A stretch of DNA of 44,930 bases, taken from NCBI GenBank assembly GCA_017627765.1, contig JAGAGD010000071.1, positions 1-44,930 on the forward strand. The letters are read 5' to 3'. Origin of the DNA: Prevotella sp. GTDB taxonomy: Bacteria > Bacteroidota > Bacteroidia > Bacteroidales > Bacteroidaceae. The notes beneath the pieces were generated by a model that was not told the origin of the DNA, made no database searches, and saw only the letters and a list, made by a program, of their open reading frames with translations. Positions 24,716-33,968 of the stretch are shown piece by piece (positions within the stretch are counted from its first letter, which is position 1; the number at the start of each line of letters is the position of its first letter). The translations under genes and the position numbers were made by a program.

Positions 24716-27526
24716 ATGAAGAGTATTAATGTTTTCGGAGCAAGAGTTCATAACTTAAAAAACATAGATGTCACTATACCTCGTAATAGTCTAACTGTAA
24801 TTACAGGATTATCTGGCTCTGGTAAATCCTCACTAGCATTTGACACAATTTATGCTGAAGGACAGCGCAGATATATAGAGACTTTTTCATCATATGCCCG
24901 GAACTTTCTTGGAAATCTTGAGCGTCCTGACGTGGATAAAATTAGTGGCCTATCTCCAGTTATTAGTATTGAGCAAAAGACAACAAATAAAAATCCACGA
25001 TCAACAGTAGGAACTACTACCGAAATATATGACTATCTGCGCTTGCTTTTTGCTAGGGCAGCAACAGCTTATAGTTATGCAACGGGAGAGAAAATGGTAA
25101 AATATAATGAGGAGAAAATTCTTGAAATGATTTGCCATGACTATGCTGATAAGCGTATCTATATTTTAGCTCCATTAGTACGGCAGAGAAAAGGACATTA
25201 TAGAGAACTTTTTGAACAAATGCGTCATAAAGGCTATTTAAATATCCGTGTTGATGGAGAGATTCGGGAAATAATAAGAGGAATGAAAGTTGACCGCTAC
25301 AAAAATCATAATATTGAGGTTGTTATTGATAAGCTTCAGATTCCTAATGAACCGACAAAAGACCAAAGAGCACGCATAGAGAAATCATTACAGGCGGCAT
25401 TGAAACAAGGAGATGGTGTAATCATGATACTTGACAAAGAGGAAAAAAGTTTAAAAAACTATTCCAGAAGACTAATGTGTCCGACAACGGGTATTGCATA
25501 TGCAGACCCAGCGCCAAATATATTTTCATTTAATTCTCCAGAAGGTGCATGTCCTAAATGTAAAGGTTTAGGATTCGTAAACGAAATAGACTTAAACAAA
25601 ATCATCCCAAACAAGAATTTGTCAATATACGAAGGAGCCATAACCCCTTTAGGAAAATACAAGAACCAGATGATTTTCTGGCAGATAGAGTCAATCTTAA
25701 ATAAGTACGATTTCAATTTAAAAACACCAATAGAAAAAATAACAGACGAAGCCATAAATGAAATCCTGTACGGAAGCCTTGAAAGAGTCAAAATTGCAAA
25801 GGAATTAGTTCATACATCGTCAGACTATTTTGTTGAGTTTAATGGTATTGTAAAATATATCAGGCAAGTAATGGAACAAGATGATTCTGCAAACAGTAAG
25901 AAGTGGGCTGATCAATTCCTTGCAGTATGCAAATGTCCAGAATGCAATGGGAACAGACTTAACAAAGAAGCATTGTCCTACAAAATTGGGGAATATTCCA
26001 TTTCTGATCTTACAAATATGGATATTAAAGACCTAAGAACATGGACGGAGATTTGTCAAAAAGACATGGATGAGAATCAAATGAAAATTTCGAAAGAGAT
26101 TTTGAAAGAAATTGGTTCTCGTCTTGACTTTATGCTTGATGTTGGACTGGATTATTTGTCATTATCACGCCCTTCTTCCAGTTTATCAGGAGGAGAAAGC
26201 CAGCGCATAAGGCTAGCAACTCAAATTGGTTCACAACTTGTAAACGTACTCTATATTCTTGATGAGCCAAGTATTGGACTTCATCAACGTGACAACCAAA
26301 GGCTAATTAGCTCTTTAAAACAATTACGAGACATTGGTAATACCGTCATTGTTGTTGAGCATGATGAAGATATGATGAGAGCTGGTGACTACATCGTAGA
26401 CATCGGTCCTGGAGCAGGAAGAAAAGGAGGTAAAGTAGTTTTTCAGGGAACACCTCAGAAATTATTGAAAGAGAACACTTTAACGTCGGAATACTTAAAT
26501 GGGCAAAAAATTGTTTCTAATGTAAAGAAAAGAAGGGATGGTAACGGTAAATTTATTACTATTCACGGTGCATCAGGAAACAATTTAAAACACATTGACG
26601 TAAGTTTTCCACTCGGAAAGCTAATTGTTATTACTGGTGTTAGCGGCTCTGGCAAGTCAACGCTTATTAACGAAACTCTTCAGCCAATTCTATCACAGCA
26701 CTTTTATCGTTCATTAAAAAAACCACTACCCTATGATTCTATTGACGGCATTGAAAATATAGACAAGGTTGTAACTGTAGACCAAAGTCCATTAGGACGT
26801 ACACCACGTTCTAATCCAGCGACATATACAGGAGTATTTTCAGATATCCGTTCACTCTTCGTAGAATTGCCAGAGGCTAAAATGAGAGGATATAAGCCTG
26901 GAAGATTTTCATTTAACGTTAAAGGTGGAAGATGCGAAACTTGTGGTGGCAATGGTTACAAAACAATTGAAATGAATTTTCTTCCAGATGTAACAACGCT
27001 GTGTGAAGAATGTCGTGGCAAAAGATATAACAAAGAAACACTTGAGGTCCGATACAAAGGAAAATCAATTGCTGATGTCTTAGATATGACAGTCAACCAA
27101 GCTGTTGAATTCTTTGAAAATGTACCTAATATTATTAGGAAGATAAAGACAATTCAAGAAGTTGGATTAGGCTATATTAAACTTGGACAACCATCAACAA
27201 CTCTTTCTGGAGGAGAAAGCCAACGTGTTAAACTTGCAACGGAATTGTCAAAAAGGGACACAGGAAAAACTGTTTATATTCTAGATGAGCCAACAACAGG
27301 ACTACATTTTGATGACATTAGGCAATTAATGGATGTACTTCAGAAACTTGTAGACAGAGGCAATACGGTGATAATTATTGAACACAATCTTGATGTTATT
27401 CGCCTTGCGGACCATATCATAGACATTGGCCCTGATGGAGGAAAGCGAGGTGGAAATATTATAAATGAAGGAACACCTGAAGAATTAAAATTAAATGGCA
27501 GTGGTTATACTGCAAAATATTTATAA
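24716..27526 (+). CDS. uvrA: Excinuclease ABC subunit A
   Basis: 936 aa, full length. UvrA is the damage-recognition ATPase of nucleotide excision repair. The first half has Walker [10 protein letters not shown] (31-39) and [19 protein letters not shown]. There are Cys pairs CPKC and CPEC for the first zinc module, and the first ABC signature is [12 protein letters not shown]. The second half has Walker [10 protein letters not shown], the zinc finger [11 protein letters not shown] to CEEC, a second [12 protein letters not shown] and a final [14 protein letters not shown]. Both nucleotide-binding halves are intact. It starts 66 bp after the CHU_C gene, with a one-mismatch -7 (CAACTTTG, 24686-24693) as its only visible promoter candidate. 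Confidence 0.98.
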   Translation: MKSINVFGARVHNLKNIDVTIPRNSLTVITGLSGSGKSSLAFDTIYAEGQRRYIETFSSYARNFLGNLERPDVDKISGLSPVISIEQKTTNKNPRSTVGTTTEIYDYLRLLFARAATAYSYATGEKMVKYNEEKILEMICHDYADKRIYILAPLVRQRKGHYRELFEQMRHKGYLNIRVDGEIREIIRGMKVDRYKNHNIEVVIDKLQIPNEPTKDQRARIEKSLQAALKQGDGVIMILDKEEKSLKNYSRRLMCPTTGIAYADPAPNIFSFNSPEGACPKCKGLGFVNEIDLNKIIPNKNLSIYEGAITPLGKYKNQMIFWQIESILNKYDFNLKTPIEKITDEAINEILYGSLERVKIAKELVHTSSDYFVEFNGIVKYIRQVMEQDDSANSKKWADQFLAVCKCPECNGNRLNKEALSYKIGEYSISDLTNMDIKDLRTWTEICQKDMDENQMKISKEILKEIGSRLDFMLDVGLDYLSLSRPSSSLSGGESQRIRLATQIGSQLVNVLYILDEPSIGLHQRDNQRLISSLKQLRDIGNTVIVVEHDEDMMRAGDYIVDIGPGAGRKGGKVVFQGTPQKLLKENTLTSEYLNGQKIVSNVKKRRDGNGKFITIHGASGNNLKHIDVSFPLGKLIVITGVSGSGKSTLINETLQPILSQHFYRSLKKPLPYDSIDGIENIDKVVTVDQSPLGRTPRSNPATYTGVFSDIRSLFVELPEAKMRGYKPGRFSFNVKGGRCETCGGNGYKTIEMNFLPDVTTLCEECRGKRYNKETLEVRYKGKSIADVLDMTVNQAVEFFENVPNIIRKIKTIQEVGLGYIKLGQPSTTLSGGESQRVKLATELSKRDTGKTVYILDEPTTGLHFDDIRQLMDVLQKLVDRGNTVIIIEHNLDVIRLADHIIDIGPDGGKRGGNIINEGTPEELKLNGSGYTAKYL

Positions 27527-27580
27527 ACATAAAATAATATGAGCATATCTAAATAAAACTTAGACGAAATATAATACTAC

Positions 27581-27636
27581 AGCCACTTTATTTAGGGAAA
27601 TGGAAAAGTCCCAAATAAGATGGCTATTATTTTTTT
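27581..27636 (+). terminator. Terminator of uvrA
   Basis: A ~17-bp imperfect stem (27581-27598 with 27609-27625, about two mismatches or bulges), a 10-nt loop, and a run of T at 27629-27636. It lies 55 bp after the uvrA stop. Confidence 0.8.
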
Positions 27637-28221
27637 ACTCAAATCGACACATGTAAAAGTTGAGCTATATTCAGACATTTGTGAAAATCAACTTTGTCAA
27701 AATATTTCATAATAAAAAACGGGAACGATAAAGGGGACTGGAACTATTTATTGATTTTTTAGTTTGGCACGCTGAAAACTTAAAATCCATGAAGTTGTTA
27801 ATCAATAGGCTTAAAGGTTGTAAATAATTTTAACCGATGTTCACGATTGAAAGGTTTGTTAGCGTTTGTGATATGTGGCATATGACAGTGCGAAACGATA
27901 CGTTTGACATGGTCAACCATCACATATGACAGTGCGAAAGGGCACCTTTCGCATTACGAGACAATACCCATCATTTTTCCGCCTTTTGCAAATCGTTGAA
28001 TGATAGGTATTTGCAGAAAATTTCTTTTCTAAGCGCTTAAAACCAAGCAGGTGGACAACTTTGAAGAGATAAACAAAATAAATGATTGTGGAAGACTTTT
28101 TTCTTGCATGAAAAGGGCGTTTTGTCAAGTTTTTTCATAAAAAAAGAACTCGAAATAATTGTCAGAATAACTAAATTTACAATTCATATATTACAGAGAT
28201 TTAGAACTTCCGCAACATTAA
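27637..28221. other. Non-coding stretch between uvrA and the FAD oxidoreductase
   Basis: No convincing gene. It holds the uvrA distal sequence, repeat copy B (27763-28150) and an AT-rich tail that leads into the 3' end of the minus-strand oxidoreductase. No strong terminator for the oxidoreductase was found. Confidence 0.5.
27763..28150. repeat. Composite palindromic intergenic repeat, copy B
   Basis: It contains, in order, TTTGGCACG (27763-27771), a 21-nt block matching the reverse complement of 91-111 with one mismatch (27795-27815), ATATGTGGCATAT (27871-27883), two copies of ATGACAGTGCGAAA about 46 bp apart, and a perfect hairpin GCGAAAGG-GCA-CCTTTCGC (27934-27952). The TTTGGCACG, TTGTTAATC and ATATGTGGCATAT modules lie in the same order as in the reverse complement of copy A. 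Positions 28087-28147 resemble 147-200 of copy A in direct orientation. Confidence 0.6.
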
Positions 28222-29784
28222 TCAAATTATATTTTGTACAAGACTTTCAGCACAACGTTCTCCATCTATCGCTGCCGAGACTATACCTCCAGCATATCCA
28301 GCACCTTCCCCACATGGATACAAACCATGAAAAGAAATATGTTCCAAGGTTTCGTTATGACGAATTATTCTTAAAGGTGATGATGTCCTAGTTTCAACAC
28401 CAATTAAGATTGCATCATTTGTAAGAAAGCCATGACTATGCTTTCCAAATATTTTAAATGCAGTTTTTAATCTTGTCGATATGTTTTCTGGCAACCAAAA
28501 ATGCAAAGGACTTGATATCAGACCTGGCTGATATGAACTTTTTGGCAAGTCGTAGCTGAGACGATTATTCACGAAATCAGCCATGCGCTGGGCAGGTGCA
28601 GTCTGCCTACGATTAGCCTGAAGCCAACAATTACGCTCGAGCCTTTCCTGATAATCCATCATTTTTAAAATATCATCTCCTTTGACGTCGTCAGGCCGCA
28701 ATTCAACTACCATGCCACTATTACTCCAGGCTGTTCCTCTATTCGAAGGTGACATACCATTTACAACAACCTGCTCTTTGCCTGTTGCTGCAGGAATAAC
28801 AACGCCGCCAGGGCACATGCAAAAAGAATAAACTCCACGATTATCAACCTGAGTTACAAAACTATATTCTGCAGCAGGAAGATATTTCCCTCTACCCTCT
28901 TTATTATGATATTGAATACGGTCAATAAGTTGAGATGGATGTTCCAATCTTACACCAACTGCAATACCTTTTGCTTCCATCTCAATATTCTCACTATATA
29001 AATACCGATATACATCTCTTGCAGAATGTCCTGTTGCAAGAATAACCGGACCTTCTAATTCTTTTTCCTCACCCGTCAACTGGTTAACAACTATAGCTCC
29101 TTTAACTTTTGAATCGTTATGAATAAGCGAAACCATTTTCGTTTGGAAATGAACTTCACCTCCACATTTCAATATCGTATTGCGTATATTTTCAATAACT
29201 GCAGGCAATCTATCCGTGCCAATATGCGGATGGGCATCAATTAAAATATCAGTAGAAGCTCCATGTTGACAAAATACACGCAAAATTTTCTCAATTGAGC
29301 CCCTTTTCTTTGAGCGTGTATATAATTTTCCATCAGAATATGCTCCAGCACCGCCCTCGCCAAAGCTATAATTACTTTCCTCATCAACCTGCTGAGTACG
29401 AGCGATTTGGGCAATATCATTCTTCCGCTCTCTAACGTTCTTTCCTCTTTCAACAACAATAGGTTTAACACCTAACTCTATCAATCTTAATGCCGCAAAT
29501 AGGCCTCCAGGGCCAGCACCAACAACAATGGCTTTCCTTGCCCCAGAAACTTCTTTGTATTCGATGGGGATAAAATCTGGTTCTTCTTGTTCTTCGCCAA
29601 CATAAATTCTTACTAGCAAATTTATGAAAATGTTGCGATGCCTAGCATCTATACTTCTTCTCAGAACCCTAATACTTGTTATAGATTTATTATCTATGCC
29701 AGCATCTTGGGATAGTTGTTTCCTTAAAGCCTGCTCATCTGTGGCAATCTGTGGACTTACCCTTATTTGAAGATCCTTAATCAT
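28222..29784 (-). CDS. FAD-dependent oxidoreductase (COG2509 family)
   Basis: 520 aa from the ATG at 29784, which opens MIKDLQIRVSPQIATDEQAL. It has the N-terminal ferredoxin-like region of the family. The FAD-binding Rossmann motif is AIVVGAGPGGLFAALRLIE, followed by VVERGKNVRERKND, the hallmark YSFGEGGAGAYSDGKLYTR, and a C-terminal GLYPCGEGAGYAGGIVSAA. The family is annotated as an NAD(FAD)-utilising dehydrogenase with no known substrate. Longer in-frame extension to 29853 is rejected because the -7 element (29827-29834) lies inside it. Confidence 0.88.
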   Translation of the reverse strand: MIKDLQIRVSPQIATDEQALRKQLSQDAGIDNKSITSIRVLRRSIDARHRNIFINLLVRIYVGEEQEEPDFIPIEYKEVSGARKAIVVGAGPGGLFAALRLIELGVKPIVVERGKNVRERKNDIAQIARTQQVDEESNYSFGEGGAGAYSDGKLYTRSKKRGSIEKILRVFCQHGASTDILIDAHPHIGTDRLPAVIENIRNTILKCGGEVHFQTKMVSLIHNDSKVKGAIVVNQLTGEEKELEGPVILATGHSARDVYRYLYSENIEMEAKGIAVGVRLEHPSQLIDRIQYHNKEGRGKYLPAAEYSFVTQVDNRGVYSFCMCPGGVVIPAATGKEQVVVNGMSPSNRGTAWSNSGMVVELRPDDVKGDDILKMMDYQERLERNCWLQANRRQTAPAQRMADFVNNRLSYDLPKSSYQPGLISSPLHFWLPENISTRLKTAFKIFGKHSHGFLTNDAILIGVETRTSSPLRIIRHNETLEHISFHGLYPCGEGAGYAGGIVSAAIDGERCAESLVQNII

Positions 29785-29826
29785 ATATATTACTGAATAT
29801 CGACTATTTTTAATATAAAATGAATG

Positions 29827-29834
29827 CAAATGTA
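29827..29834 (-). promoter_or_regulatory. -7 element of the FAD oxidoreductase gene
   Basis: Reads TACATTTG on the minus strand, 42 bp before the ATG at 29784. Together with 29928-29957 on the plus strand it forms a divergent control region. Confidence 0.6.
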
Positions 29835-29927
29835 CTAAAAAAAACTTATCCACTTATTGATTTTTGAAAAAATGCAATAAATAGTACTATAAATTCAAAG
29901 TTTAAATAAACATTTTCGTTATTTTGC

Positions 29928-29957
29928 TTGTTATTACATAAAAAATGAGTAAATTTG
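29928..29957 (+). promoter_or_regulatory. Promoter of the lplA-gcv-lpd operon
   Basis: TTG at 29928-29930 and TAAATTTG at 29950-29957 with 19-bp spacing. The 5' UTR is only about 30 nt, too short for a glycine riboswitch, and none was seen. Confidence 0.75.
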
Positions 29958-29991
29958 CACCAACAAAAATCACAACAGTTATTTACAGAAG

Positions 29992-30966
29992 ATGGTTTAT
30001 GTAAACTTGCCTGACGACAAGACACGAAAGCTTGTTTTCTATTTGGCTATGGAAGAATATGTCGCCACTCACATTGTTGAGGACGAATGTTTTTTCATGT
30101 GGCAAAGTCAACCAACTGTAATATTTGGTAGAAACCAACTAATCGAAAACGAAGTTAACCTCGATTTCTGCAAGAAACACAACATCCAGACATATAGAAG
30201 AAAAAGCGGAGGTGGATGTGTTTATTCAGACATGAATAACATAATGTTTTCATACATTACTCGTGATGAAAATGTGAATTTGACCTTCAACAAATATGTC
30301 AACTTGGTAACCTTGACGTTATACAAACTGGGGATTGATGCAAAAGCTACAGGTCGCAACGACATTTTGATTGATGGGAAAAAAGTCTCTGGTAATGCAT
30401 TCTATCACATCCCAGGACACAGCATTGTTCATGGTACGATGCTATATGATACAAATATGGAGAATATGGTTGGGGCCATAACTCCCACAGATGCAAAACT
30501 CCTTAGCAAAGGGGTAAAAAGCGTCCGTCAGCATATTGCATTATTAAAAGATTACATCAACATATCAATTGAAGATTTCAAAATCTTTGTTCGTAAAAAT
30601 CTTTGTGATAAAGAAATCACACTAAGCGAAGAGGATGTCAAGAAAATCGAAGAAATTGAACTTGAATACCACTCTTATGAATTTATTTATGGTAATAATC
30701 CCCGTTATTCTATAAATAAAAAAGGAAGAATTGATAATGTTGGCGATTTTGATATCCGTATTGAAATGAAGAACGGCATAATAAAAAAAATAAATATGCT
30801 TGGCGATTTCTTCTTAACGGGAGATATTGATAAAGGATTATTAGAAAAATTCAAAGGAAGACAATTAACTAAAGAGTCATTAAATGAATTTATTCCTGAC
30901 GAACTTGAAGATATAATAATGAATCTCAAAAAGGAAGATTTAATAAAACTATTATTAAAAGAATAA
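29992..30966 (+). CDS. lplA: Lipoate-protein ligase A
   Basis: 324 aa, with catalytic domain plus C-terminal accessory domain. It activates free lipoate with ATP and attaches it to a lipoyl-domain Lys, here most simply GcvH. The lipoyl-AMP binding loop is RRKSGGGCVYSD (69-80). The catalytic Lys is expected at K131 (GKKVSGNAF) and the ATP contact is NDILIDGKK. The accessory-domain tail runs from about residue 225. It leads the operon, 38 bp before gcvT, which couples lipoylation directly to expression of its target. No LipA/LipB genes are seen here, so lipoate scavenging is suggested. Confidence 0.93.
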   Translation: MVYVNLPDDKTRKLVFYLAMEEYVATHIVEDECFFMWQSQPTVIFGRNQLIENEVNLDFCKKHNIQTYRRKSGGGCVYSDMNNIMFSYITRDENVNLTFNKYVNLVTLTLYKLGIDAKATGRNDILIDGKKVSGNAFYHIPGHSIVHGTMLYDTNMENMVGAITPTDAKLLSKGVKSVRQHIALLKDYINISIEDFKIFVRKNLCDKEITLSEEDVKKIEEIELEYHSYEFIYGNNPRYSINKKGRIDNVGDFDIRIEMKNGIIKKINMLGDFFLTGDIDKGLLEKFKGRQLTKESLNEFIPDELEDIIMNLKKEDLIKLLLKE

Positions 30967-31004
30967 AAAACAAAATATATAATTTATAAAAACTAAAGGA
31001 TAAT

Positions 31005-32096
31005 ATGGAAAACAAAAGAACTTGTCTGTATGACAGACATGTAAAACTTGGAGCACAGATGTCTCCATTTGCAGGCTTTGATATGCCTATCGTTTACTCA
31101 TCAATTATCGAAGAGCACAACGCTGTCCGCAATGAAAGTGGTGTTTTTGACGTGTCACACATGGGTGAAGTTGCAATAAAAGGAAAAGATGCAGAAAAAT
31201 ATGTAAACCATATCTTCACAAACGATGTTACAGGTGCACCAGACGGTCAGGTTTTCTATGGAATGATGTGCTATGAAAATGGTGGAACTGTAGACGACCT
31301 TCTTGTTTACAAAATGGGAGAAAATGACTTCTTCTTGGTAATAAATGCTGCAAACATTGACAAAGATGTTGAATGGATGAAACAAAACCTTGAAGGTTTC
31401 AATGTAGAATTCAATCACTGCTCAGACTATTATGCACAGTTAGCAGTTCAAGGACCAGAAGGAGAAAAAATTGTTGAAGAAGTCCTCGGTTTAGAATGCA
31501 AAGATATTGTTTTCTACAACGCACGCCGTGTTGATGTTGATGGAGAAACAATAGTGTTAAGCCGTACAGGTTATACTGGCGAAGATGGATTTGAAATATA
31601 TGGTTCACATGATTTCATATGTCGTTGCTGGGATAAGTTAATGGCTGATGGAAGATGCAAACCATGTGGTCTAGGTTGCCGTGATACCCTGCGTTTTGAA
31701 GTTGGTTTGCCACTTTACGGCGATGAACTTTCAAATGACATAACACCTGTGATGGCTGGACTAAGTATGTTCTGCAAATTCGATAAAGAAGAATTTATTG
31801 GAAAAGAAGCACTACAACAACAAAAAGCAGAAGGTCCAAAGCAGCGTGTTGTTGGTCTTGAATTAAAAGACAAAGCAATACCACGTCATGGATACGCTAT
31901 CGTAAAAGACGGAGAAAAGATTGGTGAAGTAACAACAGGTTATAATAGTATTTCAACAGGTAAGAGTGTTGCTATGGCATTGGTAGATGCCCGTTTTGGC
32001 AAACTTGGAACAGAAGTTGAAGTACAAATCCGCAAGAAAACATTCCCAGCGGTAGTTGTTAAGAAGCGCTTCTATGACAAGCACTACAAGAAATAA
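31005..32096 (+). CDS. gcvT: Glycine cleavage system T protein (aminomethyltransferase)
   Basis: 363 aa, usual length. It releases ammonia from aminomethyl-GcvH and passes the methylene group to tetrahydrofolate. Signatures are MSPFAGFDMPIVYSSI near the N-terminus, GVFDVSHMGEV, the LVINAANIDKD segment, SRTGYTGEDGFEIY and the C-terminal folate/GcvT domain with IPRHGYAIVKDG. Complete. Preceded by lplA and followed by gcvH after 52 bp. Confidence 0.97.
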   Translation: MENKRTCLYDRHVKLGAQMSPFAGFDMPIVYSSIIEEHNAVRNESGVFDVSHMGEVAIKGKDAEKYVNHIFTNDVTGAPDGQVFYGMMCYENGGTVDDLLVYKMGENDFFLVINAANIDKDVEWMKQNLEGFNVEFNHCSDYYAQLAVQGPEGEKIVEEVLGLECKDIVFYNARRVDVDGETIVLSRTGYTGEDGFEIYGSHDFICRCWDKLMADGRCKPCGLGCRDTLRFEVGLPLYGDELSNDITPVMAGLSMFCKFDKEEFIGKEALQQQKAEGPKQRVVGLELKDKAIPRHGYAIVKDGEKIGEVTTGYNSISTGKSVAMALVDARFGKLGTEVEVQIRKKTFPAVVVKKRFYDKHYKK

Positions 32097-32148
32097 TCAA
32101 ATAATAATTAAATAGAAACAACAAAATACATTTAAATCAATAATAATT

Positions 32149-32532
32149 ATGGCAAAAGTAATGGAAGGACTCTACTATTCAGAGTCACATGAGTATGTAC
32201 GCGTTGAAGGCGACTTTGGTTTTATTGGTATCACAGACTATGCTCAGCACGCACTTGGCAATATCGTTTATGTTGATATGCCAGAAGTTGATGATGATGT
32301 TGAAGCTGAAGAAGATTTCGGTGCTGTAGAAAGTGTTAAGGCTGCAAGTGATTTAACATCTCCTGTAAGTGGTACAGTTGTTGAAATCAATGAGGCTCTT
32401 GAAGATACTCCAGAGTTGATTAACCAAGATGCATTTGCTAACTGGATTATCAAGGTTCAGCTTTCAGACAAAGCAGAGCTTGACAATCTTATGGATGCAA
32501 AAGCATACGAAGAGTTCTGTGAAAAACAATAA
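32149..32532 (+). CDS. gcvH: Glycine cleavage system H protein
   Basis: 127 aa. The lipoyl carrier of the complex shuttles the aminomethyl group from GcvP to GcvT and is reoxidised by Lpd. The lipoylation site is K64 in AVESVKAASDL, in the usual beta-hairpin context. HEYVRVEGDFGFIGITDYAQ at the start and NQDAFANWIIKV at the end are family-typical. An intercistronic hairpin (32561-32600) separates it from gcvPA. Confidence 0.97.
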   Translation: MAKVMEGLYYSESHEYVRVEGDFGFIGITDYAQHALGNIVYVDMPEVDDDVEAEEDFGAVESVKAASDLTSPVSGTVVEINEALEDTPELINQDAFANWIIKVQLSDKAELDNLMDAKAYEEFCEKQ

Positions 32533-32560
32533 GAATCATACAGACTCATTTTATAATACA

Positions 32561-32600
32561 CGAACCAATGCAAATAGTACATCTATTTTGTGTTGGTTCG
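32561..32600 (+). promoter_or_regulatory. Intra-operon hairpin between gcvH and gcvPA
   Basis: An 8-bp perfect stem CGAACCAA/TTGGTTCG (32561-32568 with 32593-32600), prolonged by CAAATAG/CTATTTTG pairing with a bulge. No T run follows (CGTAAACATT), so it is unlikely to be a strong terminator. It may be an mRNA-stability or processing element that lets the short carrier gene gcvH be expressed above the downstream genes. Confidence 0.5.
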
Positions 32601-32635
32601 CGTAAACATTTTATATATTAAAAACAATTTAAGCC

Positions 32636-33952
32636 ATGCAATATAAATTTTTTCCTCATACAGAGGATGATTTGCAACAGATGCTTTCAAAAGTTGGCGT
32701 AAAGTCACTTGATGATTTATATGCCGAAGTTCCAGAAAGCATACGTTTCAAGGGTGAATATGATTTGCCTTCACAAATGAGTGAGATGGAAATTCGACGT
32801 TTCTTCGATTGTTTAGGAAACAAGAATAAACAACTCACGTGTTTTGCCGGTGCTGGTGTATATGACCATTATACTCCCTCTATCGTTCCTAATATTGTAG
32901 AGCGTTCAGAATTCCTCACAAGCTATACTCCATATCAGGCAGAGATTTCACAAGGTACACTGCACTATATATTTGAGTATCAGTCGATGATGACAGCTCT
33001 TACAGGTTTAGCAATCTCTAATGCATCAATGTATGATGGATCTACAGCTACCGCAGAAGCAGTCATGATGGCAAAAGCTAATGCAAAAAAAGCAAATAAG
33101 GTTTTAGTAAGTTCAACCATTGACCCAAAAGTGTTAAAGGTTGTACGCACATATGCGCACTACAATGGTGTTGAAATCGAAATGGTTGCAGAAAAAAATG
33201 GTGCAATTGATAAGGATGACATGAATACAAAACTCAATGCAGGCGGTGTTGCAGGTGTTGTAGTTCAGCAGCCTAACTATTATGGTATCATTGAGGATTA
33301 CTCAGGTGTAGCAGAAGCATGCCATTCACAAAAAGCTCTTTTCATCATGAATAGCATTGCTGCTGACTTAGCATTGCTAAAGACACCTGCAGAGTGGGGA
33401 GCAGACATTGCTGTTGGTGATGTTCAGTCACTGGGTCTCCCAATGTCATTTGGCGGTCCTTACGCTGGCTATATGTGCTGTAGCGAAAAGTTAATCCGTA
33501 AGATGCCTGGTCGCATTGTTGGTATGACTAAAGACAACAGAGGACAGCGTGCATTCGTCCTTACACTTCAGGCTCGTGAGCAGCATATTCGTAGACAAAA
33601 AGCAACATCAAACATATGTTCTAATGAAAGTTTGATGGCTTTGTTTGTAACTATCTATATGGCTGTTATGGGTAAAGAAGGTGTTAAAGAAGCTGCAAAG
33701 CGCTCATTCGACGGAGCCCATTATATGTGTGATGAATTAGTTAAAACTGGAAAATTCACACTAGCATTTGATCAACCATTCTTTAATGAATTCTGCGTTC
33801 GCTATACAGGCAATGTTGATGAATTACAAAAACGATTCATCGACAATGGCATACTCGGCGGTGTTAAGGTTGCTGACGATTGCATTATGTTTGCTGTTAC
33901 AGAAAAGCGAACAAAGGATGAAATTGACAAGTTAGTTGAACTTACAAAATAA
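32636..33952 (+). CDS. gcvPA: Glycine dehydrogenase (decarboxylating) subunit 1
   Basis: 438 aa. The N-terminal half of the split glycine decarboxylase (two-subunit P protein), which pairs with GcvPB to decarboxylate glycine with PLP and load GcvH. Signatures are YKFFPHTEDDLQQML, FAGAGVYDHYTPSIV, TPYQAEISQGTLHYIFEYQS, and GLPMSFGGPYAGYMC. The split form is the rule in Prevotella-like Bacteroidetes and many Firmicutes. It ends 16 bp before gcvPB. Confidence 0.96.
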   Translation: MQYKFFPHTEDDLQQMLSKVGVKSLDDLYAEVPESIRFKGEYDLPSQMSEMEIRRFFDCLGNKNKQLTCFAGAGVYDHYTPSIVPNIVERSEFLTSYTPYQAEISQGTLHYIFEYQSMMTALTGLAISNASMYDGSTATAEAVMMAKANAKKANKVLVSSTIDPKVLKVVRTYAHYNGVEIEMVAEKNGAIDKDDMNTKLNAGGVAGVVVQQPNYYGIIEDYSGVAEACHSQKALFIMNSIAADLALLKTPAEWGADIAVGDVQSLGLPMSFGGPYAGYMCCSEKLIRKMPGRIVGMTKDNRGQRAFVLTLQAREQHIRRQKATSNICSNESLMALFVTIYMAVMGKEGVKEAAKRSFDGAHYMCDELVKTGKFTLAFDQPFFNEFCVRYTGNVDELQKRFIDNGILGGVKVADDCIMFAVTEKRTKDEIDKLVELTK

Positions 33953-33954
33953 TT

Positions 33955-33961
33955 GGGAGGA
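33955..33961 (+). promoter_or_regulatory. Shine-Dalgarno-like GGGAGGA before gcvPB
   Basis: An unusually good anti-SD match lies 7 bp before the ATG at 33969 in a window where most genes lack one. It decides the start of gcvPB: a longer frame from 33936 would overlap gcvPA and ignore this site. Confidence 0.6.
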
Positions 33962-33968
33962 TAAATAT

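Noticed and set aside
27763-27790. TTTGGCACG as a sigma-54 -24 element
   Set aside because: The -12 part (TTGC at the right spacing) is absent in both copies, and the motif belongs to a repeated non-coding element without a gene directly downstream.
29785-29853. 23-codon N-terminal extension of the FAD oxidoreductase
   Set aside because: The promoter -7 (29827-29834) lies within it, and the extension has no family similarity.
29858-29991. Glycine riboswitch upstream of the gcv operon
   Set aside because: The promoter leaves only ~30 nt of leader, and no conserved tandem glycine aptamer pattern is seen.
33936-33968. gcvPB start at 33936
   Set aside because: It would overlap the gcvPA 3' end, while an SD-like site and the family N-terminus support 33969.
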